From assembly GCA_028710895.1 (NCBI GenBank), contig JAQTTH010000008.1:62001-126000 (forward strand): a DNA stretch of 64,000 nt. Direction: 5' to 3'. Below the pieces are notes generated by a model. That model ran no database searches. It had not been told where the DNA came from and was given only the letters and a program-made list of their open reading frames with translations. The position numbers were made by a program, and so were the translations under genes. This document shows, piece after piece, positions 45,548 through 56,053 of this stretch (positions are counted from its first letter, which is position 1; every line of letters starts with the position of its first letter). Source of the stretch: Paludibacter sp. Its GTDB lineage: Bacteria; Bacteroidota; Bacteroidia; Bacteroidales; Paludibacteraceae.

Positions 45548-46852
45548 ATGAAATTGAGATTAAACACGTTATTTACAGTAATTTGTTTTAGTGCTGCTAT
45601 TTTGAGTGCTCAAAATAAAATGGCACCCGGTGAAACGGCTAAATTAATTGCTGACCGGATTGTAAAATCAACCAGTTACCTTTTTGAAAATAAAAAAACA
45701 GGTGAAACCTATAAAACAGTCAAGGACCTTGAACTTTCACCCGATGTTCAGGCACAATCAAAATATAATCAATGGCATTATACAAATGGGGTAACCAATA
45801 TTGCACTCATGGAGCTTGGCGACAAGTTGAAAGACAAGCAATATGAAACCTATGTATTGAAAAACATGAATTTTGTTTTCAATGAGGGTAATATGGATTA
45901 TTTCAAAAAGCTATACGATCAGGCTTTTGCTAAAGGAGGTTGGGACGCTGTACGAAACATAAACTGGTACATGCTTTTCCGTGGAAAACGATTGGATGAT
46001 AATGGCCCAATGGGAGCCAGTTTGATTGAATTGCAAAAACGTTACCCAAATGAAGCATTTCTAGATTATATCAATGAAACAGCAAAACATCTAAATACGA
46101 CTGAACCACGACTGAAAGATGGAACTATTGCCCGAATCTGGCCACACGAAAACACTATTTGGGCTGATGATTCCTTTATGGCCATCTCATTCCTTTGCCG
46201 CATGGGGCAATTGACGGGTGATAATAAATACTTTACCGATGCTGCCAATCAGGTGTTGAAATATAACAAATACCTGTGGTGTCCCGAAAAACAAATTTAT
46301 TATCACTGCTATCATACCGACAATAAAGAGCATGGTGTAGCTCATTGGAGTCGTGCAAATGGTTGGTTGTTCATGGCACAAGCTGATTTGTTATCGCGCA
46401 TGCCCAAAAATCATCCTCTGCGAAACGCAGTCATCAAAAACTTCCAGCAACAGGCTAGTGGTATTGCCCGTTATCAGGGAGCCAACGGACTTTGGCATCA
46501 ACTCCTCGACAAAACCGATTCGTATGAAGAAATCACGGGAACATCCATGTTTGTGTTCGGTATGGCCCGTGGAGTAAAAGAAGGTTGGTTACATCCCGAT
46601 TTTATTTATGTTGCGCAACAAGGTCTAAAGGGAATTATGTCGAAAATAACGCCCCAAGGTGACGTCACAGCTATTTGTGTTGGAACCGGCATTATGCCAT
46701 CACTTCAATATTATTATACACGACCTACACAGGAAAATGACCCAATGGGCGAAGGTCCTGTACTTCGTGCTCTGGTAGAAATGATGGATGCACCAAAATA
46801 TACCGAAATTAAGGCAGAAGAACAATATGACAAAATTGGAAATCAGCAATAG
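45548..46852 (+). CDS. GH105 unsaturated rhamnogalacturonyl hydrolase (second)
   Basis: The 434-residue protein has a signal peptide (1-20, ending LSAQ) and the GH105 (alpha/alpha)6 fold: WHYTNGVTNIALMELGD, TIWADDSFMAISFLCRMGQLTGD with the likely catalytic Asp, HWSRANGWLFMAQADLL, GLWHQLLDKTDSYEEITGTSMFVFGMARG and GTGIMPSLQYYYTRP. It differs from the 25084 protein at many positions, so the two are not recent duplicates. It is the last gene of the plus-strand run; a strong terminator follows 23 bp after the stop. It would hydrolyse unsaturated uronate from products of the two PL9-like enzymes just upstream. Confidence 0.92.
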   Translation: MKLRLNTLFTVICFSAAILSAQNKMAPGETAKLIADRIVKSTSYLFENKKTGETYKTVKDLELSPDVQAQSKYNQWHYTNGVTNIALMELGDKLKDKQYETYVLKNMNFVFNEGNMDYFKKLYDQAFAKGGWDAVRNINWYMLFRGKRLDDNGPMGASLIELQKRYPNEAFLDYINETAKHLNTTEPRLKDGTIARIWPHENTIWADDSFMAISFLCRMGQLTGDNKYFTDAANQVLKYNKYLWCPEKQIYYHCYHTDNKEHGVAHWSRANGWLFMAQADLLSRMPKNHPLRNAVIKNFQQQASGIARYQGANGLWHQLLDKTDSYEEITGTSMFVFGMARGVKEGWLHPDFIYVAQQGLKGIMSKITPQGDVTAICVGTGIMPSLQYYYTRPTQENDPMGEGPVLRALVEMMDAPKYTEIKAEEQYDKIGNQQ

Positions 46853-46874
46853 AATTGATTTACAACTTATACTA

Positions 46875-46918
46875 ACATCCCCACAGAACTTTAACTGGTT
46901 CAGTGGGGATGTTTTTTT
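46875..46918 (+). terminator. Terminator of the long plus-strand run
   Basis: CATCCCCAC (46876-46884) pairs with GTGGGGATG (46903-46911), with an inner GAAC/GTTC pairing and a run of seven T after it. It marks the end of the run that begins at 21766. The rest of the gap to 47145 is AT-rich with no recognised gene. Confidence 0.85.
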
Positions 46919-47145
46919 ATTAGGTTGTTTGGACAAAGAAAATATACTTACTGCTCAAACATATATAAGTAAATATAAATGTCAACAAATATTATCTGGG
47001 ACTGCATGACTGCATAAATTTCTATGAAAACGCATAAAATTCCATTGTCAGATATTAAGATAACAGCTTTATTTGTACTATAATAATTTGAATTTCAATA
47101 ATTCAAATTGACCTTTTTAAAACACTAATTTTAAATCTATTTTTT

Positions 47146-49923
47146 ATGAGAAGAATTACATTTTTACTCGTGATTGCATTCATTGCTCTACACAGTTCAA
47201 TCGCTTACTCTCAAACCGTGGATGCCACTACAGCATGGTTTAATGGGGAAAATTTCACATCCTCTACATTAGGTTCACCAATTACGTATGCTACGGGTTA
47301 TGATTGGTCAGGAACTATACCTGTTATTCATACGAATACCAAAACAAACGTTACAACTGCAGGAAACATCCTTGGATTTACAACTAATGTTGCGGCAGAT
47401 TTAACTGAAGGTACAAATGTTTCCATCAATACGACAAAACTCTTTCCAACTACATTAAGTGGTGTTGTTTATGCAAAAATGTCTTCATACCATTGTACAC
47501 GAGGTACCGGTATTGTGTTTAAGAACACAGCAGGAAATACTGTTTTTGGTTTCGGTAGCAAAGATAACAATAATGGAAGTAATAGTAATTTACGGTATAC
47601 ACTTGACGGATTTATCGCAGGTGGTACCAGTAATGGTTTTCTTAATGGTAATCCAACTCTTGTCGAATTTACATCTGCAGGCTTTTTACGCGGACAATGG
47701 TACGATTGGGAAATGGTAATTGATTTGAATGCAAAAAAACTCTTAAAGCTAAAAGCGACGAAGACTGGTGGCGGTAATGTATCAATATCAAACATAAGTT
47801 TAACCAACGGAGGAAGTCTTGACAAATTGAATATAGTTACAGCTGGTTTTGCTGCAGCTGCCGGTTTTGACAATATAACGATTGGCGAGCTTGCTCCCGA
47901 TAAAATAGCAAATCTAACAGGTTTAGCAGAGATTCAAACATTAAGTTCATCTGTAAGCAAGACATATTCATTAACAGCTACTGCCGACATTGCGTCTTTG
48001 GCATTAACAAACATTGTTGTTCCGGGGGGAGATATTGTTTGGACTATTTCCGACTGGGGTGGATTACAAGCTGGAGACCAGGCACTTGTTACTCTGACAC
48101 GAAATTCCAGCAATCATGCCGAAGCAACTCTTTTGACTACTAATTCAGTTTCAGCAGATGCTACAATTACTATCCAGGCCCAATTGGGAAGTGGTACCAT
48201 TCTTACAAAACAAGTGACACTTAAAGCAGCAACTTTAGCTGGGTTTAAAACTTTGTTGATTAATGAAATTGGCGTTGCTACAAATTTGAGAAATTCTCTT
48301 ACTGATTCAAATCCTTATACTGCTACCCCAAAATCTACAATTACTACAGCAATAAATTCAGCTCAGGATAAATACGACAATTCGTCATCTATGACAGAAG
48401 TACTAACAGAAATAGATTTATTGAAAAGTGCAGAGGCAAATTTCTCAACAGCAATCAATCCATATAATAATTATGTAAGTTATATTGGAACAGTAACTAC
48501 CGGTAGAGACAGTGTTGGAACTAGTTATCCTTCAGCAGCGTTTTTTCCTGCAATAAAAGCAACATTAAACACAGCAGTAGGTATTGCAACAGCAGCAAGA
48601 GATACAATTTCAGTAGCAGGTGGTATTACAAATGCACAGGCTGCACTAACAGCTTCATATTCACAATTCAATACTGACAAATCTACATATTATGCATTAG
48701 GAACTCAGATTGCGACAAGTCAGGCAAGATATGCTATAGTAAATCTACGAAAGGGTGATGCTAAATTTCTTCAATTTCCTACTTTAAATGTGGATAATCT
48801 GGGAGCCGCAATTACAACTGCACAATCTACTCAAAATACAGCTACAACAGCTACTGAAATATCAACGGCAACCTCTACACTTGGCACTGCGCTAACAACA
48901 TTCAATGGATTGGCAAGAGTTGTACCTTCTACCAATTATTATAGAATTTATACTTATGGGACAGATGGTGGAGATGGAGGAGCTAATAAAAATATTTTGT
49001 TTGCTCATACTAACAGAAGTACATTAGCTGTCACTTTAAATTATACACCTATGCAAAATGCTACTTCATTAGCGTTAGGCGACAGTGCATTGTGGACAAT
49101 TACAGCAGGGTCAACTAACTCAAGCTATATAATTCAGAATAAAGCTACAGGACAATACCTATCAGGTATAGGTTTTTCAGCTACATCGGCAGAATTCACT
49201 TTGCCTGAGGCAAAAAGTCAATCTTCCAATATTCAATATCCTGGTGACCCAAATTACCTCTACGCCATTGTAAACTCAAGTGTCAAAGCTTTAGAAGTGG
49301 ATTTATGGACAAGTCCTTTAGGAGTATTTGTCAATAACTCCGGATATGCTGACCGATATCGTTTTGCATATCAGTTTGAAGAGCTCCAAACTCCTGCTAT
49401 TAGTACAGTTGAAAGTACAGTAAATACTTTCACCACAACTGTAGGAACACCTGTAAATAAAACGTTGAGTTTATCTGGTACTAATCTATTTGGAACAATG
49501 ACTCTGGGAATTACCGGTACAAATGCAGGTTTATTCAGTGTTTCACCAGCTACTTATGAAACTGCGAACTCATTTATCAACAATAGTACAGTAACAATAA
49601 CATATACTCCTGCTGCTCTAACTACAACAAACGATGTTGCTACTTTAAGTATAGGAATTGCTGGTGGTAATACATTGACATATAATTTAGAAGGACAAGC
49701 TACATTGGCAACTGATTTAATTTCACCTGAAAATACCATGAAAGTATATTCAGTACAGAATCGTTTAATTGTTACCGGAGTAAATAGTTATGAAGTTTAT
49801 AACCTTCAGGGAATTAAGATATACAATATTAGAAACAACAATGCAAATACCTCAATGGTATTGAATAAGGGTGTCTATTTTGTAAAATCAACCGACAATG
49901 TTCAAAAAGTAATAATAAAATAA
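47146..49923 (+). CDS. Large T9SS-exported protein without recognisable catalytic domain
   Basis: This 925-residue protein has a signal peptide (1-22) and then, in order, a concanavalin-like beta-sandwich (about 23-225, ending GFDNITIGEL), a beta-rich Ig-like region (about 240-350), and a threonine- and alanine-rich helical region with FIVAR-like repeats (about 355-590). A beta-trefoil-like segment (about 605-735, IIQNKATGQYLSGIG) and another Ig-like domain (about 745-850) follow, then a C-terminal T9SS-like domain ending NVQKVIIK. I recognise no enzyme motif. Its codon use is more AT-rich and the protein more Thr/Asn-rich than in neighbours. It stands alone, after a terminator and with its own terminator. 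Adhesion to or binding of polysaccharide is a guess. Confidence 0.75.
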   Translation: MRRITFLLVIAFIALHSSIAYSQTVDATTAWFNGENFTSSTLGSPITYATGYDWSGTIPVIHTNTKTNVTTAGNILGFTTNVAADLTEGTNVSINTTKLFPTTLSGVVYAKMSSYHCTRGTGIVFKNTAGNTVFGFGSKDNNNGSNSNLRYTLDGFIAGGTSNGFLNGNPTLVEFTSAGFLRGQWYDWEMVIDLNAKKLLKLKATKTGGGNVSISNISLTNGGSLDKLNIVTAGFAAAAGFDNITIGELAPDKIANLTGLAEIQTLSSSVSKTYSLTATADIASLALTNIVVPGGDIVWTISDWGGLQAGDQALVTLTRNSSNHAEATLLTTNSVSADATITIQAQLGSGTILTKQVTLKAATLAGFKTLLINEIGVATNLRNSLTDSNPYTATPKSTITTAINSAQDKYDNSSSMTEVLTEIDLLKSAEANFSTAINPYNNYVSYIGTVTTGRDSVGTSYPSAAFFPAIKATLNTAVGIATAARDTISVAGGITNAQAALTASYSQFNTDKSTYYALGTQIATSQARYAIVNLRKGDAKFLQFPTLNVDNLGAAITTAQSTQNTATTATEISTATSTLGTALTTFNGLARVVPSTNYYRIYTYGTDGGDGGANKNILFAHTNRSTLAVTLNYTPMQNATSLALGDSALWTITAGSTNSSYIIQNKATGQYLSGIGFSATSAEFTLPEAKSQSSNIQYPGDPNYLYAIVNSSVKALEVDLWTSPLGVFVNNSGYADRYRFAYQFEELQTPAISTVESTVNTFTTTVGTPVNKTLSLSGTNLFGTMTLGITGTNAGLFSVSPATYETANSFINNSTVTITYTPAALTTTNDVATLSIGIAGGNTLTYNLEGQATLATDLISPENTMKVYSVQNRLIVTGVNSYEVYNLQGIKIYNIRNNNANTSMVLNKGVYFVKSTDNVQKVIIK

Positions 49924-50001
49924 ACTTAGTATACACCTGCTAAGAAATCGAGCTCAACGCATTCTATTACAAAAATAGGATTAATTAGTGATTAGAAAGA
50001 G

Positions 50002-50034
50002 ATAGGTGTTCCGGTGACGGAACGCCTATTTTGT
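50002..50034 (+). terminator. Terminator after the 925-residue protein gene
   Basis: ATAGGTGTTCCG (50002-50013) pairs with CGGAACGCCTAT (50018-50029) with one G-T pair and a four-base loop, followed by a short T tract. It isolates this gene from the GH42 gene. Confidence 0.75.
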
Positions 50035-50139
50035 TTATATCAAAAGCATTTAATCCTGAAACTATCAGCCGAATAAATCAAAATATATTTGTACACATAA
50101 TTGAATTATTTGTAATACCAAATAACAGTTCTATTTACG

Positions 50140-50147
50140 TATATTTG
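50140..50147 (+). promoter_or_regulatory. -7 element upstream of GH42
   Basis: TATATTTG fits TAnnTTTG and lies 29 bp before the GH42 start. A TTTG about 27 bases further upstream is too far for a standard -33 element. Confidence 0.45.
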
Positions 50148-50176
50148 TAATTTTAATAATTAAACATTAAATACTC

Positions 50177-52258
50177 ATGAAAACGCGCTTATTAATTATC
50201 GTCAGTTTGCTTGGCAGTATGTTTGCTTCTGCTCAAAAGCAATTTTTCAAGCCGGAGAAACTCATTGAAACCGGAGTGTATTATTATCCCGAGGCCTGGA
50301 ATCCCGACCAATGGGATCGTGACTTTGCCAAAATGGCTGAGATGGGCTTTGAATTTACGCACATGGCCGAGTTTGCCTGGGCACAGCTGGAACCAACCGA
50401 GGGAAATTACGATTTTAAGTGGATTGACAAAGCGGTGGAACTGGCCGGAAAATACAACCTGAAAGTGATTATGTGTACACCTGTGGCTACTCCTCCTGTT
50501 TGGCTGACTAAAAAATATCCCGAAGTATTAGTTCAGTTACCCAATGGACAATTTGCCCAACACGGAACCCGTGAACATTACTCCTGGTCGAGTCCAAAAT
50601 ATCAGGAACTCAGCCGTAAAATGGTAGAAGCTATGGCCAAGCATTTTGCCAACAATAAAAACATCTGGGGCTGGCAAATCGATAACGAACCGTCGCATTA
50701 TGGCACGTTGGATTACAGCCCATCGGCACAAGCCAGTTTTCGCGCCTGGTTAAAAAAGAAATACACAACCATCGATGCGTTGAACACTGCCTGGGGAACA
50801 GCTTTTTGGTCGGGTATTTATTCTGATTTTGAACAAATTGAACTACCAAACGAAGGCCGGTTGATTTCGGGCGTTGCCAGTCCTACGTCGATGTTGGATA
50901 TGAAACGTTTCAATGCCGACGAATGTGCGATGTTTATTTCGTTACAATGCAAAATATTGAAAGACAATGTGGCAAAATCCCAATTTGTGACAACTAACTT
51001 CATGAACGGGCACACCGATGTTGATCCCTGGAGAAATCCTGACTTAGATTTTATCAGCTACACTGTTTATCCGGTTGCAGGCTATACCGAAGGTGTCGGC
51101 GATCAGGGATTCCGGTTGGGCGACCCATGGCGCATCTCTTTTGCCAACGATTTTTTCCGCTCGTTGAAAGGTGTAACAGGCGTTATGGAACTTCAACCCG
51201 GACAGGTAAACTGGGGAAGTTATAACCCTCAACCCTACCCAGGAGCTGTGCGTATGTGGTTGTGGAATGCTTTTGCAGGCGGACTGGATTTCATTTGTTC
51301 GTACCGCTTCCGTCAACCGGCTTATGGCGGTGAGCAGTTCCACTACGGCATGGTGGGAACCGATGGCGTGACTCCACTAAACGGTGGTCAGCAATACAGC
51401 CAGTTTATGAGCGAAATTCGTGAGTTGCGCAAGCAGTACGTTGCCAATGCCGTGATGCCTAAAGAATATGCCGCCCGCAAAGTGGCTATGGTTTATAATA
51501 TGGACAATGTGTGGGAAACTACCATCCAGCCGCAAACCTATCAATGGGACGAACGCACCCACATTACCAAGTATTATAATTGCCTTAAATTACTAACAGC
51601 TCCGGTTGAAATTGTAAGCGAATCGAAAGATTTATCAGCCTATCCGTTTGTAATGGTAGCAGCCTGCCAAATGGTGGACAAACCATTGGTAGATAAATGG
51701 ACTAAATACGCCGAAAACGGTGGAAACCTGATTATCTCGGTTCGCACCGGGCTAAAAGACCGCAACGGTCATTTCCCCGAAGCTGCCTGGGCTAATTCTA
51801 TCAGCAATTTGATTGGTGGAAAAATAGTTATGAACGATATGCTGAGCAAAACCAAAATGGCGAAAGTGAGCTTTGGAGGCAAAGAGTACAGTTGGAATAA
51901 TTGGGGAGATATGCTTGAACCGGCTGCCGGAACTGAAGTGTGGGCAAGCTTTGCCGATCAGTTTTATGCAGGCAAACCAACCGTTATTCACCGCAAACTG
52001 GGTAAAGGAACCGTAACGTATATTGGCACTGATACCGACGACGGTAAACTGGAAAAAGATGTGTTGAAGAGAGTCTACGAAACAGCCGGTGTAAAAACTC
52101 AGGAGCTTCCCGAAGGTGTAATGGTGAATTGGCGCGATGGATTCTTTATTGCAAATAACTATTCTTCGTCCAATGTAACGCTTGATATTCCGGCAACAGC
52201 CAACATCATTTTTGGAACCAAAGAAATGACACCCGCAGGCGTGATTGTTTGGAAATAA
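50177..52258 (+). CDS. GH42 beta-galactosidase
   Basis: The 693-residue secreted enzyme has a signal peptide (1-19) and the GH42 TIM barrel opening ETGVYYYPEAWNPDQWDRDFAKMAEMG. The acid/base is Glu171 in WQIDNEPSHYG and the nucleophile Glu338 in GVMELQPGQVNWG. The second domain (about 420-620) has the GATase-like fold of the family, and a small beta domain ends the chain at AGVIVWK. GH42 enzymes release beta-linked galactose, here most likely from galactan side chains or oligosaccharides derived from them. Its own promoter and a bidirectional terminator flank it, so it forms a single-gene unit. The signal peptide suggests a periplasmic place, unlike many cytosolic GH42 enzymes. Confidence 0.94.
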   Translation: MKTRLLIIVSLLGSMFASAQKQFFKPEKLIETGVYYYPEAWNPDQWDRDFAKMAEMGFEFTHMAEFAWAQLEPTEGNYDFKWIDKAVELAGKYNLKVIMCTPVATPPVWLTKKYPEVLVQLPNGQFAQHGTREHYSWSSPKYQELSRKMVEAMAKHFANNKNIWGWQIDNEPSHYGTLDYSPSAQASFRAWLKKKYTTIDALNTAWGTAFWSGIYSDFEQIELPNEGRLISGVASPTSMLDMKRFNADECAMFISLQCKILKDNVAKSQFVTTNFMNGHTDVDPWRNPDLDFISYTVYPVAGYTEGVGDQGFRLGDPWRISFANDFFRSLKGVTGVMELQPGQVNWGSYNPQPYPGAVRMWLWNAFAGGLDFICSYRFRQPAYGGEQFHYGMVGTDGVTPLNGGQQYSQFMSEIRELRKQYVANAVMPKEYAARKVAMVYNMDNVWETTIQPQTYQWDERTHITKYYNCLKLLTAPVEIVSESKDLSAYPFVMVAACQMVDKPLVDKWTKYAENGGNLIISVRTGLKDRNGHFPEAAWANSISNLIGGKIVMNDMLSKTKMAKVSFGGKEYSWNNWGDMLEPAAGTEVWASFADQFYAGKPTVIHRKLGKGTVTYIGTDTDDGKLEKDVLKRVYETAGVKTQELPEGVMVNWRDGFFIANNYSSSNVTLDIPATANIIFGTKEMTPAGVIVWK

Positions 52259-52283
52259 TCTCTTGTGGAGTTACTTTTAAAAC

Positions 52284-52322
52284 AAAAGGGCCGAAATTCA
52301 GATTTGAATTTCGGCCCTTTTT
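52284..52322. terminator. Bidirectional terminator between GH42 and PL1
   Basis: AAAGGGCCGAAATTCA (52285-52300) pairs perfectly with the arm at 52305-52320, with A and T runs on the outside. It serves both convergent genes. Confidence 0.9.
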
Positions 52323-52334
52323 AGATACTCTGAA

Positions 52335-55300
52335 CTATTTCTTCATAATCTTAGCAGTAGAAATCAATTCCTTTCCTGAATTTACCCGAATAATATAAAA
52401 TCCTTTGGGTAAGGTTGATAAATCAACATTCAACTGGCTTAATCCCGAAAAATTAAACGATTTAATGGTACTTCCGCTAACTGTTTCAACTGTTACCGCA
52501 ACATTGTTATACACTTTATCCAGACTTATCTGAGCTTTATCCGAAACCGGGTTTGGATATACTTTTATTTTCGAACTTTCAATTGACTCTACGCCATTAA
52601 CCGGATCTACTTTCAATAAACCATTTGAGAAATTCCATGCCAATCCCTCGCCCGGAGTAGCCGGAATAATTTCACTAAACGCCCCGGAATAAGATGTACC
52701 CGTAAACAATTGGAATTGATCACCCGCAACTAATGTACCCAGCACCTTCAGATTAAGTGTTCCACCAAAGACAATAGCACCACTCGAAACTATTTTGTCG
52801 AACGTTGAGGAAGTGCGGTTAATTTCCATATCAGCTTTACTTCCGGCTTGCAAAGTCAATGCACCAACAGTAAGCGTACCTATATTTTGTGTTGCAGGAG
52901 TTGCATAAGCATCACCGGCTGATATTATTCCTCCCGATTGTACTTCGGTTACACCCGGAATCTTTCCTTTTCCTGTTAAGGTTGCATCTTGCATCACCGT
53001 TACTTTACCTGTTCCGGTCTGAATTCCGTTTACAATGAGTGCACCGCCTCTTAGAATAGTTGTTCCGGTATAAACATTAGCACCATTGAGTCGCCAATAG
53101 CCTGTACCCTCCTTTTCAATATAAGTTACACCGTAATGTCCACTGGCAGAACAATCGTTGTTGATAATTCCATTAAACGTTTCATCTGTTCCGGCACCAC
53201 CCACAATCCAGGTCATCGAAGTTCCATCGGTTTGCTTGCTGGCAGATCCCAGAAATGTTCCGGCAACTCCCGACAGTCCACCCAGACGTAATGTACCTGT
53301 AGTTGTCCAATATATAATTTTAGTATTACCGGTCAGATTAATACGGGCATAAGGGATACCAACTCCATTGTCGAGTAATAATTGACTACCACCGTTAGCC
53401 GTTGTATTTGTTCCGTTAGCATTTAGTATTCCTGTAAATTCTGTCCAGTTCCCCTGAATATATTCACGCAAGTAAGGTATTGTGAAATTCAATGTACCAG
53501 AACCTTTTACTTTACTTTTGATATAACAGTTTCTGAAAGGAGCAAATCCACCGGTTTTCCCTTCCGGGATTACCAAATCAAAATTATACACTTCGTAATT
53601 GGCCGTTTGACCGTTTGTTGTTTGTAACGTACCTCCAACAAGATTTACAACATTGGAGCTACCCAAAACATCAGTTACATTTAAAGAGGTCTGCATGTCC
53701 AGATTCAAAGTTCCACCAGCTATAGAAGTCTCGCCTTCGTAAGTATTTCCTTTGTTATTAAACACTTTCAAAGTACCACTACCGGATTTTACTAAACCAC
53801 CTGTTCCTGTCAACGTTCCGTTCATAGTAACAGTTGCAGCACTATTTGATACCGAAATTTCGCTGGTCTTATCCAATAAAATATTGCGATCGGTGGCCAC
53901 TGTGGCTCCTGTATAGTCGACCTTTCCTCCTTTCAATACAAAATTGAAAGCATAGTTTGCCGATGAACCGATAGAGCTTGCGATTCCACCATTGGCCAGC
54001 GTATTAATTGTCAGTGTTCCATTGTGTACAACTGTAGCACCCGTGTAAGTATTAGCGGTTAACAATGACAGATTTCCGGTACCCGTTTTATTTACCGATC
54101 CTTGTCCGGCGAGTTTTCCCGCTCCACTCAGAACGACATTACTATCCGACTGAATTACAAGTGCTTTTATACCTATTTGATCCGTAATATTGATCGTTTT
54201 TGAGGTTGTAGGGCTAAGCATTACTTTTGCACTATCGGTAAAAGCAACTGAGCTACTCCCATTATTCCAGTTAGCCGAAACTTTGTCCCAATCGGAGTTA
54301 GTGGCTCCATTCCATGTGAGATCCGGCGTAAATGTTGCCAGGTTCAGAACCGGCACTTCTATGGGTTTCGATTTTGCAATAAGTTGAGTTGAATAATCAG
54401 ACGACAATGAATTTCCAATAGCTTTAATACGGAATGTGTCTTTTTCTTCAGGAACAAGTCCTTCCAAACGAAACGAATCGGTTTCTGCCGGAATTGTTGC
54501 TATAGGTGTCCACACTTTATTGATATTTCGTTCAATAATAAATCCTGTTTCGTCGCGGGTATAGTCGAGCCATTTGAATGTAATCGAGTTTTGCGTTGAC
54601 GATTTCACTCCAAAAAGTAATGGTGTGCGAAGGTACGGCTGTGAAGAACTTGTAGTAAGGCTATTGATATAGTTTTCAATATTGGTATAGCCATTGGCAG
54701 CAATAGTCACAGCATCTGTTGCCAGGTTTGGATCCAGTCCATTAGCAGTTTCCCAGGCGTCAGGCATACCGTCTTTGTCGGTATCTATGCGGGTAGTTCC
54801 TGCCCACAACGACCAGGTTGATGGAGCACCAAATGGCAATGTACTTTCAGTACTTAATAGTTCACCTTTAAATCCAAAAGATTTTACTTCATTCACAACG
54901 TAATAATCAACATAGTCGCGATAAGGCAACGAAGCACCAACAGTTGGTAAAAGATCATTAACCAATGTAGAAGCAGGAATTGCCGGCAGAACAGGATAAC
55001 TATAAGGAGCAGCCTGAAAATCGGGCCCCCCACTATACTCACTATGTGGAATTAAGTATCCGTTCAAGGTTCCATCCAATGTGTTGTCGAACCAGTTATC
55101 TTCACCGTAAATATGATAGTCAGCATTTCCATTACTTATTGGTGTTCCTCCCTTATTTGGACCCTGAATAAAATAGTTACCAAAAACATTTACATAAGAA
55201 CTTCCTTCTGAGTCGCCACCCATAATGTAAGCTGCATTGTCCCAGTTGTAAACAATATTATTTACATACTCAGTAATACCTTTCACCTTATTGTTACGGG

Positions 55301-55940
55301 TACTGTTATCGCAATATAAATTTCGGAATAAAGTTACACCACCATTGGTTTGAATAAGACCTCCTGCAGAGTGAAGTAAAAGTCCTTGTGCAATAATGGA
55401 ATTTTGAATGGTAATGTTAGTAGGTTCTGTTCCTTTGCTATCCCAGTTTATCGAAAACGTTTCGTCACGCCCCCAGGAAGCGGATATATGATCGAAAATC
55501 ATATCCTGCCCATTGGCAATTCCCATAGCATCTTTACCACTGGTCCCAATAACTCCCATTCGGAAACGAACATAGCGACAAATGGTGTTATTGGCGGTTG
55601 AAAAAGTGATGCGGTCACCATACACGGTAATCCCTTCGCCCGGAGCAGTTTGTCCGGCAATGTAGTTATTTGCCGAAACGACAATTCCACCGGAAGTAAG
55701 CTTTATAACTCCTGCCACATCAAATACAATAATACGGTTTGGAGCGCTCACTGCATCGCGAAACGAACCTGTTCCGGCATCATTCAGATTAGTAACATGA
55801 TAAACTGTGGGAGAAGAGGAAGCGCGTGCACCTTTGGCATATTTTCCAAAGCCTTCGGCACCTGGAAACGCCACAAGTTGAGCAATTGCAGCGTTATATG
55901 ATAAACATACAGCTACGAGAAGTAGTAGGGATTTTCGCAT
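52335..55940 (-). CDS. PL1 pectate lyase with beta-strand stalk and T9SS signal
   Basis: This 1201-residue protein has a signal peptide (1-20) and a PL1-type pectate lyase domain (about 22-340): VAFPGAEGFGKYAKGARAS, LNDAGTGSFRDAV, IIVFDVAGVIKL, YIAGQTAPGEGI and FDHISASWGRDE are typical. A calcium-type loop TDKDGMPDAWE closes this part. A fibronectin-III-like domain (about 440-530) comes next. The stalk (about 540-1110) starts LTWNGATNSDWDKVSANW and has repeats such as NKTGTGNLSLLTANTYTGATVV and EKEGTGYWRLNGANVYTGTT. The final 80 residues are a T9SS sorting domain ending STAKIMKK. The enzyme cuts homogalacturonan between RG-I blocks by beta-elimination at the cell surface. It is a single-gene unit. 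Confidence 0.94.
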   Translation of the reverse strand: MRKSLLLLVAVCLSYNAAIAQLVAFPGAEGFGKYAKGARASSSPTVYHVTNLNDAGTGSFRDAVSAPNRIIVFDVAGVIKLTSGGIVVSANNYIAGQTAPGEGITVYGDRITFSTANNTICRYVRFRMGVIGTSGKDAMGIANGQDMIFDHISASWGRDETFSINWDSKGTEPTNITIQNSIIAQGLLLHSAGGLIQTNGGVTLFRNLYCDNSTRNNKVKGITEYVNNIVYNWDNAAYIMGGDSEGSSYVNVFGNYFIQGPNKGGTPISNGNADYHIYGEDNWFDNTLDGTLNGYLIPHSEYSGGPDFQAAPYSYPVLPAIPASTLVNDLLPTVGASLPYRDYVDYYVVNEVKSFGFKGELLSTESTLPFGAPSTWSLWAGTTRIDTDKDGMPDAWETANGLDPNLATDAVTIAANGYTNIENYINSLTTSSSQPYLRTPLLFGVKSSTQNSITFKWLDYTRDETGFIIERNINKVWTPIATIPAETDSFRLEGLVPEEKDTFRIKAIGNSLSSDYSTQLIAKSKPIEVPVLNLATFTPDLTWNGATNSDWDKVSANWNNGSSSVAFTDSAKVMLSPTTSKTINITDQIGIKALVIQSDSNVVLSGAGKLAGQGSVNKTGTGNLSLLTANTYTGATVVHNGTLTINTLANGGIASSIGSSANYAFNFVLKGGKVDYTGATVATDRNILLDKTSEISVSNSAATVTMNGTLTGTGGLVKSGSGTLKVFNNKGNTYEGETSIAGGTLNLDMQTSLNVTDVLGSSNVVNLVGGTLQTTNGQTANYEVYNFDLVIPEGKTGGFAPFRNCYIKSKVKGSGTLNFTIPYLREYIQGNWTEFTGILNANGTNTTANGGSQLLLDNGVGIPYARINLTGNTKIIYWTTTGTLRLGGLSGVAGTFLGSASKQTDGTSMTWIVGGAGTDETFNGIINNDCSASGHYGVTYIEKEGTGYWRLNGANVYTGTTILRGGALIVNGIQTGTGKVTVMQDATLTGKGKIPGVTEVQSGGIISAGDAYATPATQNIGTLTVGALTLQAGSKADMEINRTSSTFDKIVSSGAIVFGGTLNLKVLGTLVAGDQFQLFTGTSYSGAFSEIIPATPGEGLAWNFSNGLLKVDPVNGVESIESSKIKVYPNPVSDKAQISLDKVYNNVAVTVETVSGSTIKSFNFSGLSQLNVDLSTLPKGFYIIRVNSGKELISTAKIMKK

Positions 55941-55964
55941 GATTTATATTTAAAGTTATGGATT

Positions 55965-55972
55965 CAAAAGTA
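55965..55972 (-). promoter_or_regulatory. -7 element upstream of PL1
   Basis: TACTTTTG on the minus strand fits TAnnTTTG, 24 bp before the PL1 start. No -33 TTTG is visible at the normal distance. Confidence 0.45.
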
Positions 55973-56053
55973 ATCATTAGCGAAGTCCTGAGTGTTGATG
56001 ATTTGATATTAAGTGTGGAATTTTTGATATTTTTTTATCGCAGTATCTCAAAT

